This document shows positions 60,319 through 64,000 of a stretch of 64,000 bases of DNA, piece by piece. The notes beneath the pieces were generated by a model that saw only the letters and a program-made list of their open reading frames with translations, was not told the DNA's origin and made no database searches. The position numbers were made by a program, and so were the translations under genes. Origin of the DNA: Sinosporangium album. GTDB lineage: Bacteria; Actinomycetota; Actinomycetes; Streptosporangiales; Streptosporangiaceae. The stretch spans positions 186,001-250,000 of the forward strand of contig NZ_FNCN01000001.1 in assembly GCF_900100605.1 (NCBI RefSeq), read 5' to 3'. The stretch's first letter is position 1. Every line of letters begins with the position of its first letter.

Positions 60319-63144
60319 CTATTTGGCGGGGGGTGTGACGCGCACGATCGCGCCCACGTTGCCCGGGAGCGGGCGCAGGAGGCGGAACTTCACCCCGAGC
60401 GCCTTGCCCTCTTCGCCGGGGTTGCCGGTGCCGAGGATGTTCCCCTGTCCGAGGTCTTGGCCGTAGAACGCGGTGGCGGGGGTGCCGTCGGCGTTGACGA
60501 CCCGCGTGGTGTACGGCTGGTCGCCCTTGGCCGGGATGACCGTGGAGGCGTCGAAGTCGCGGTAGCCGAGTTGGCCGTCGCGCACCTCAAGCCCCGGATA
60601 CCACGTCTTGGCGTCGGTGAACTCGCGGACGCCGGGCAGCCTGGGCAGATCCGTGCAGTACTCGCTGAACGGCTCGCCCGCGGCCTCCAGGCACTCGCGG
60701 AACGCCTGGGTCCTGCCGAAGGAGAAGGCGGCGTTGGAGGTCTGGACGCGCCCGTTCAGGTTCTTGCGCAGGCTCGTGTCCTTCTCGGCGGCGACGCCGG
60801 TGCGGCGGAGCGGCTCGTAGTGGGAGTCGACGAGCAGCAGGGTCCCCTTCGAGCCGACACTCGGCGGGAGCTCCAGGTTGGAGGAGATGCTGCTGTTGTT
60901 GGTGTGGGTGGAGTCGCGGTACCAGACCAGCAGGCCGGGCGCGTTGTACTTCACCTTCTCGACCTTCCACGCGCCGTCCCGCGAATACGACGTGTCGTAG
61001 GTGTGGGCCAGCCCCTTGTCGAAGCCGTCGAGGTTGCGCCACTCGGCGAGGTAGAAGCGGTCGACGGACCGGCTGCCGTCGTTGACGCCGAAGCCCTGGC
61101 CCGAGGTGTTGGTGAAGGTGCCGCCGGTGGCGGTCCAGCCGGCGCTGCCGGACTCGACGTCGTCGCTCCACACGGTGACGCCGCCATGGGAGACGGAGAA
61201 GTCGTCGGCGTGCCAGCCGCGCGGGGTGAAGGCGGCGTCGGTGTCGTAGCGGAGCCGCAGCTTGATCTTCTTGCCGGCGAAGGGGGTCAGGTCGACGTAG
61301 TCGTGCCGCCAGCCGGGGGTGGTGCCGGTCAGGCCGTACTTCTTGTTGCCGAAGTCCTTGAGCCGCTTGTTCGGGTCGGCGTAGTCGTCGGAGGTGGTGA
61401 CGGGCGTCCCGGCCTGGTCGTAGACCTTCTGCTCGGCCCAGGTGGCGCCGCCGTCGGCCGACACCTCGATGAAGCCGTAGTCCCAGTCGGGCTCGATCTC
61501 GTAGTTGCTCCACAGCCAGAAGCGGACGTCGGTGCCCGCGGGGACGTCGATGTCGCGGGTGAGCTTCACGTCGGCCCACTCCTGGTCCATGTTGGACCAC
61601 CACGCCTTGGTGCCGCTGTGCGGGCGGACCATCTGCAGCGGGGCGCTCTCCAGGTTGACGCGCACGCCGTCCTCGGTCCGCTTGGGCGTCCGCGAGGTCT
61701 GGCCGACGGCCACGGCCTTGGCCCGGTCGCCGGGGTTGAAGACCTTGGGATCGGCCCAGCCGAGCACCCACTTGCCCCACAGGCCCATGTGGGTCGGCAT
61801 CGACTGGAAGATCGGCCCCGCGTGCGACCCGCTGGACATGAGGTCCCAGAAGTCCACCGCGGACTCGGCGGCCCCGGTGGTGTCGTAGAGGTCGGGGAGG
61901 CCGAGGTCGTGGCCGTATTCGTGGGCGAAGACGCCGACGCCGGAGTCCTCCGGCTGCACGATGTAGTTGGAGATCTTGATGTTGGTGCCGGGGACGGTGT
62001 GGCCGCCGGTCACCGCGCTCGCGTGGGCCCAGATGGCGTAGGTGCCCTCGGCTCCGCCGCCCGCCGACTTGTCCTTGCCGGCGTGGACGAGCACGAGGTG
62101 GTCGATGACCCCGTCGGGCTCGGCGCGGTTGCCGTCGCCGTCGGCATCGGAGATGTCCTCGATGTCGTAGTCGCGCCATGGGAAGTCCGGCCGCTGGGCT
62201 GCCAGCACGTTGACGGCGTCCACGGCGAGCTGGGCGGCGCCGCGCGGGTTGTCGGGGTGGCCGCTGGTGTCCTGCGGGATGTTGCCGCACACGCCGGCGC
62301 CGTACCACGCCTCGGAGTGCGGGACCTTGAGCCAGCCGACGGCCTCGCCGCTCACGGAGTAGGCGCCCTTGGACATCTCCTCGTACATGCTCTTCAGGGT
62401 GTAGCCGGAGATGTCGACGCCCGGCTTGCCGTCCGGGCCCTTGAGGTCCGTGCGCACCCGCCGGGTGATGCCCTTGTCGGTGTAGAGCATGTCGTTGAAG
62501 TGCTTGGGGCCGAAGTCCGGCACCCACATGGAGTTGTTGTCCAGGCGGGGGGCCTTCGCCGGGTCGGGGATGCGGTTGTGCAGGGGGCCGTTCTTGAGGG
62601 TGCCGGGCGGTTCGGTGACGCAGTCGGCGGGGTTGGCCGGGTCGCTGTCGAGGCTCTTCGGCCGCCGGAACCCGGAGAAGTCGTCGTTGGCCTTCTCGTC
62701 GAACTCGACCAGCAGGGTCAGCAGTTTGGCCGTCTGCTTGCGGGGGTTGTTCTTGAAGACGAAGTCCGCCGGGTTGGCTCCGGTGCGCAGGGCCCGCTGC
62801 TCGTTGGCCGCCAGCACCCGCGCCGCCGCCGGGTTGCCGCTCACGAACTTGCGGTCGGCCGCCTGGGCGTGCGACTCGGCGCGGGCCTTGGGCCTGATGC
62901 CCGGGGCCGCGGGTTCCTCGGCCTCCTTGGCGACCTGCGGCGGAACGTAGTTGATGTAGTAGTCCGCCGCCGCCGGCCGGTAGTCGGCGCGCGACCCGTC
63001 GGCCGCCCACTCGGCGGCCCGTACGGCCGTGCGGTCGGCCGCGGCCTGCTGCGTTCCGGCCACCGCCAGCCCCGCGGTGGCCAGGCCGACGATCGGTACG
63101 ACGGCGAGGAGCCTCCGCCGTACGGCTCTTCCTCTGCTGGACAC
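60319..63144 (-). CDS. Secreted M6-family metalloprotease (immune inhibitor A type)
   Basis: 941 residues. Signal peptide RAVRRRLLAVVPIVGLATAGLAVAGTQQAAA, a propeptide of about 100 residues, and the catalytic HEYGHDLGLPD with zinc ligands His408 and His412, Glu409 as base and Asp418 as the third ligand of M6 enzymes. C-terminal to it are MAM/jelly-roll-like binding segments (ADVKLTRDIDVPAGTDVRFWLWSNYEIE). Extracellular proteolysis of host or environmental proteins is likely. GTG start behind GGGAGGCAGTTC. Divergent from the oxidase gene; the 246-base gap contains both promoters. Confidence 0.93.
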   Translation of the reverse strand: MSSRGRAVRRRLLAVVPIVGLATAGLAVAGTQQAAADRTAVRAAEWAADGSRADYRPAAADYYINYVPPQVAKEAEEPAAPGIRPKARAESHAQAADRKFVSGNPAAARVLAANEQRALRTGANPADFVFKNNPRKQTAKLLTLLVEFDEKANDDFSGFRRPKSLDSDPANPADCVTEPPGTLKNGPLHNRIPDPAKAPRLDNNSMWVPDFGPKHFNDMLYTDKGITRRVRTDLKGPDGKPGVDISGYTLKSMYEEMSKGAYSVSGEAVGWLKVPHSEAWYGAGVCGNIPQDTSGHPDNPRGAAQLAVDAVNVLAAQRPDFPWRDYDIEDISDADGDGNRAEPDGVIDHLVLVHAGKDKSAGGGAEGTYAIWAHASAVTGGHTVPGTNIKISNYIVQPEDSGVGVFAHEYGHDLGLPDLYDTTGAAESAVDFWDLMSSGSHAGPIFQSMPTHMGLWGKWVLGWADPKVFNPGDRAKAVAVGQTSRTPKRTEDGVRVNLESAPLQMVRPHSGTKAWWSNMDQEWADVKLTRDIDVPAGTDVRFWLWSNYEIEPDWDYGFIEVSADGGATWAEQKVYDQAGTPVTTSDDYADPNKRLKDFGNKKYGLTGTTPGWRHDYVDLTPFAGKKIKLRLRYDTDAAFTPRGWHADDFSVSHGGVTVWSDDVESGSAGWTATGGTFTNTSGQGFGVNDGSRSVDRFYLAEWRNLDGFDKGLAHTYDTSYSRDGAWKVEKVKYNAPGLLVWYRDSTHTNNSSISSNLELPPSVGSKGTLLLVDSHYEPLRRTGVAAEKDTSLRKNLNGRVQTSNAAFSFGRTQAFRECLEAAGEPFSEYCTDLPRLPGVREFTDAKTWYPGLEVRDGQLGYRDFDASTVIPAKGDQPYTTRVVNADGTPATAFYGQDLGQGNILGTGNPGEEGKALGVKFRLLRPLPGNVGAIVRVTPPAK

Positions 63145-63390
63145 GAACTGCCTCCCTCACCCGGATCTGCGGGCGACGTCGTCGAGCGCCGCGAAGGGGG
63201 CGCTCGGACAGATGTGACGCGAGCGTCATGAGATACGAACCGGGACGTTAGAGCACAAAGTAACGGCACAGTAAAGTTGATCGCGGAAGTTGTAAAAACG
63301 TAACCTTTCTCGGTAAATCTCGCCTTGTCAGGACAAGTGGACATTCGACCTCGAACGAAGCACGGGCGGACAGGCCGTAAAGTCCGGAGG

Positions 63391-64000
63391 GTGACACCTG
63401 CGACATCCCTCGACAGCCTGCTGCGCGTCCTCCCCGAAGGCCGGGTCGTCACCGACCCGGATGTGACCGACTCCTACGCGCGCGACCGCACCTTCCTCAC
63501 TCCGGGCCGCGCCCTGGGCGTCGTGCTGGCCCGCACCCGAGACGACGTGGTGGCCACGATGCGGTGGGCGACCGAGCACCGCGTGCCGGTGGTGCCGAGG
63601 GGCGCCGGCACCGGCCTGGCGGGCGGCGCGACCGCGGTCGAGGGCGGCCTGCTGCTGTCCCTCGCGCGGATGACCGACATCCGCGAACTGTCCCCCGCCG
63701 ACGAGATCGCCGTGGTCGAACCCGGCGTGATCAACGCCGACCTCGACCGGGCCGCCAGAGCGCACGGGCTGATGTACGCGCCCGACCCGTCCTCCTACGA
63801 GATCTCCACCATCGGCGGCAACCTCGCCACCAACGCGGGCGGCCTGCGCTGTGTGAAATACGGCGTGACCCGCGACTCGACCCTCGGCCTTGAAGTCGTG
63901 CTCCCCGACGGCCGCGTGCTGAACACCGGCCGCAGGACCGTCAAGGGCGTCACCGGCTACGACCTGACCGGGCTGTTCGTGGGCTCCGAGGGCACCCTCG
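63391..64000 (+). CDS. FAD-binding glycolate/lactate-oxidase-type protein (GlcD), C-terminus beyond the window
   Basis: First 203 residues of a vanillyl-alcohol-oxidase-family flavoprotein. The PCMH FAD-binding domain is clear: VVPRGAGTGLAGGATAVEGG, ATNAGGLRCVKYGVTRDSTLGLEVVLPDGR and VTGYDLTGLFVGSEGTL. The GTG used here follows GGAGG directly, with no spacer, so the true start or leader is uncertain. It is cut at the end of the window before the substrate domain. Likely oxidises glycolate or D-lactate. Confidence 0.92.
   Translation, partial: MTPATSLDSLLRVLPEGRVVTDPDVTDSYARDRTFLTPGRALGVVLARTRDDVVATMRWATEHRVPVVPRGAGTGLAGGATAVEGGLLLSLARMTDIRELSPADEIAVVEPGVINADLDRAARAHGLMYAPDPSSYEISTIGGNLATNAGGLRCVKYGVTRDSTLGLEVVLPDGRVLNTGRRTVKGVTGYDLTGLFVGSEGTL

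Noticed and set aside
1-64000. tRNA, rRNA or known riboswitch genes
   Set aside because: All intergenic regions were read; none showed a cloverleaf, rRNA segment or a riboswitch core that I could recognise.

Overview
The window is 64 kb of very GC-rich chromosomal DNA from an actinobacterium, most probably Streptosporangiales (Streptosporangium/Nonomuraea-like). The evidence is codon usage with G or C at nearly every third position, many GTG/TTG starts, an ergothioneine cluster, WS/DGAT and Spo0M genes, and the conserved actinobacterial order xerD - parA-like - scpA - scpB - rluB - aroH - tyrA - cmk - der. The genus is inferred and not proven.

Layout. (1) 0-11 kb, minus strand, core block: der (cut by the window edge), cmk, tyrA, aroH, a pseudouridine synthase with a very long Gly/Arg/Asp repeat extension, scpB, scpA, a ParA-like ATPase, xerD (apparent CTG start), a Nudix hydrolase and pyrG. 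(2) 11-19.5 kb: a hexapeptide acyltransferase, two membrane proteins, a NarL-type two-component pair whose regulator is frameshifted, a secreted tripeptidyl-aminopeptidase-like hydrolase, a two-repeat type I-E CRISPR remnant without cas genes, and uvrB. (3) 20-31 kb: accessory DNA between uvrB and coaE. It holds spo0M, an overlapping 2TM-protein/cupin gene pair followed by an IMPase-like gene, an ArsB/NhaD-like transporter, and a 1,935-residue TIR - degenerate metallophosphoesterase - NACHT - pentapeptide - WD40 protein followed by a 56-residue membrane peptide gene. This is the best candidate in the window for an undescribed, probably anti-phage, system. (4) 31-35 kb: coaE, a DapF-family gene, then a scarred low-GC patch. 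The patch has an IS5-type transposase remnant, an orphan low-GC gene, a 119-bp copy of an internal dapF segment, and an ABC ATPase gene cut off exactly at that copy, next to its MarR regulator.

(5) 35-46 kb: a pyruvate-oxidase-like enzyme, a Phd/VapC toxin-antitoxin pair, PolX, a sulfite-oxidase-family molybdoenzyme, WS/DGAT, and two TetR regulators. The second TetR has a perfect operator upstream and a DHA2 efflux pump downstream. (6) 46-59 kb: two DUF485 + sodium:solute symporter pairs; the first has a CRP-type site upstream, and the second follows a LytTR response regulator. The LytS-type kinase expected to partner that regulator lies 7 kb away, and the gap is filled by a plus-strand block: ECF sigma factor, zinc anti-sigma factor and egtABCDE (ergothioneine synthesis). 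(7) 59-64 kb: a diacylglycerol-kinase-like lipid kinase, a secreted M6 metalloprotease and the start of a GlcD-type FAD oxidase.

How the genes cooperate: the scp/parA/xerD genes serve chromosome segregation and dimer resolution; aroH and tyrA supply prephenate and its oxidation product for tyrosine; the egt genes form a complete five-step pathway plausibly under the neighbouring redox-type sigma/anti-sigma pair; the DUF485/symporter pairs import acetate-like carboxylates.
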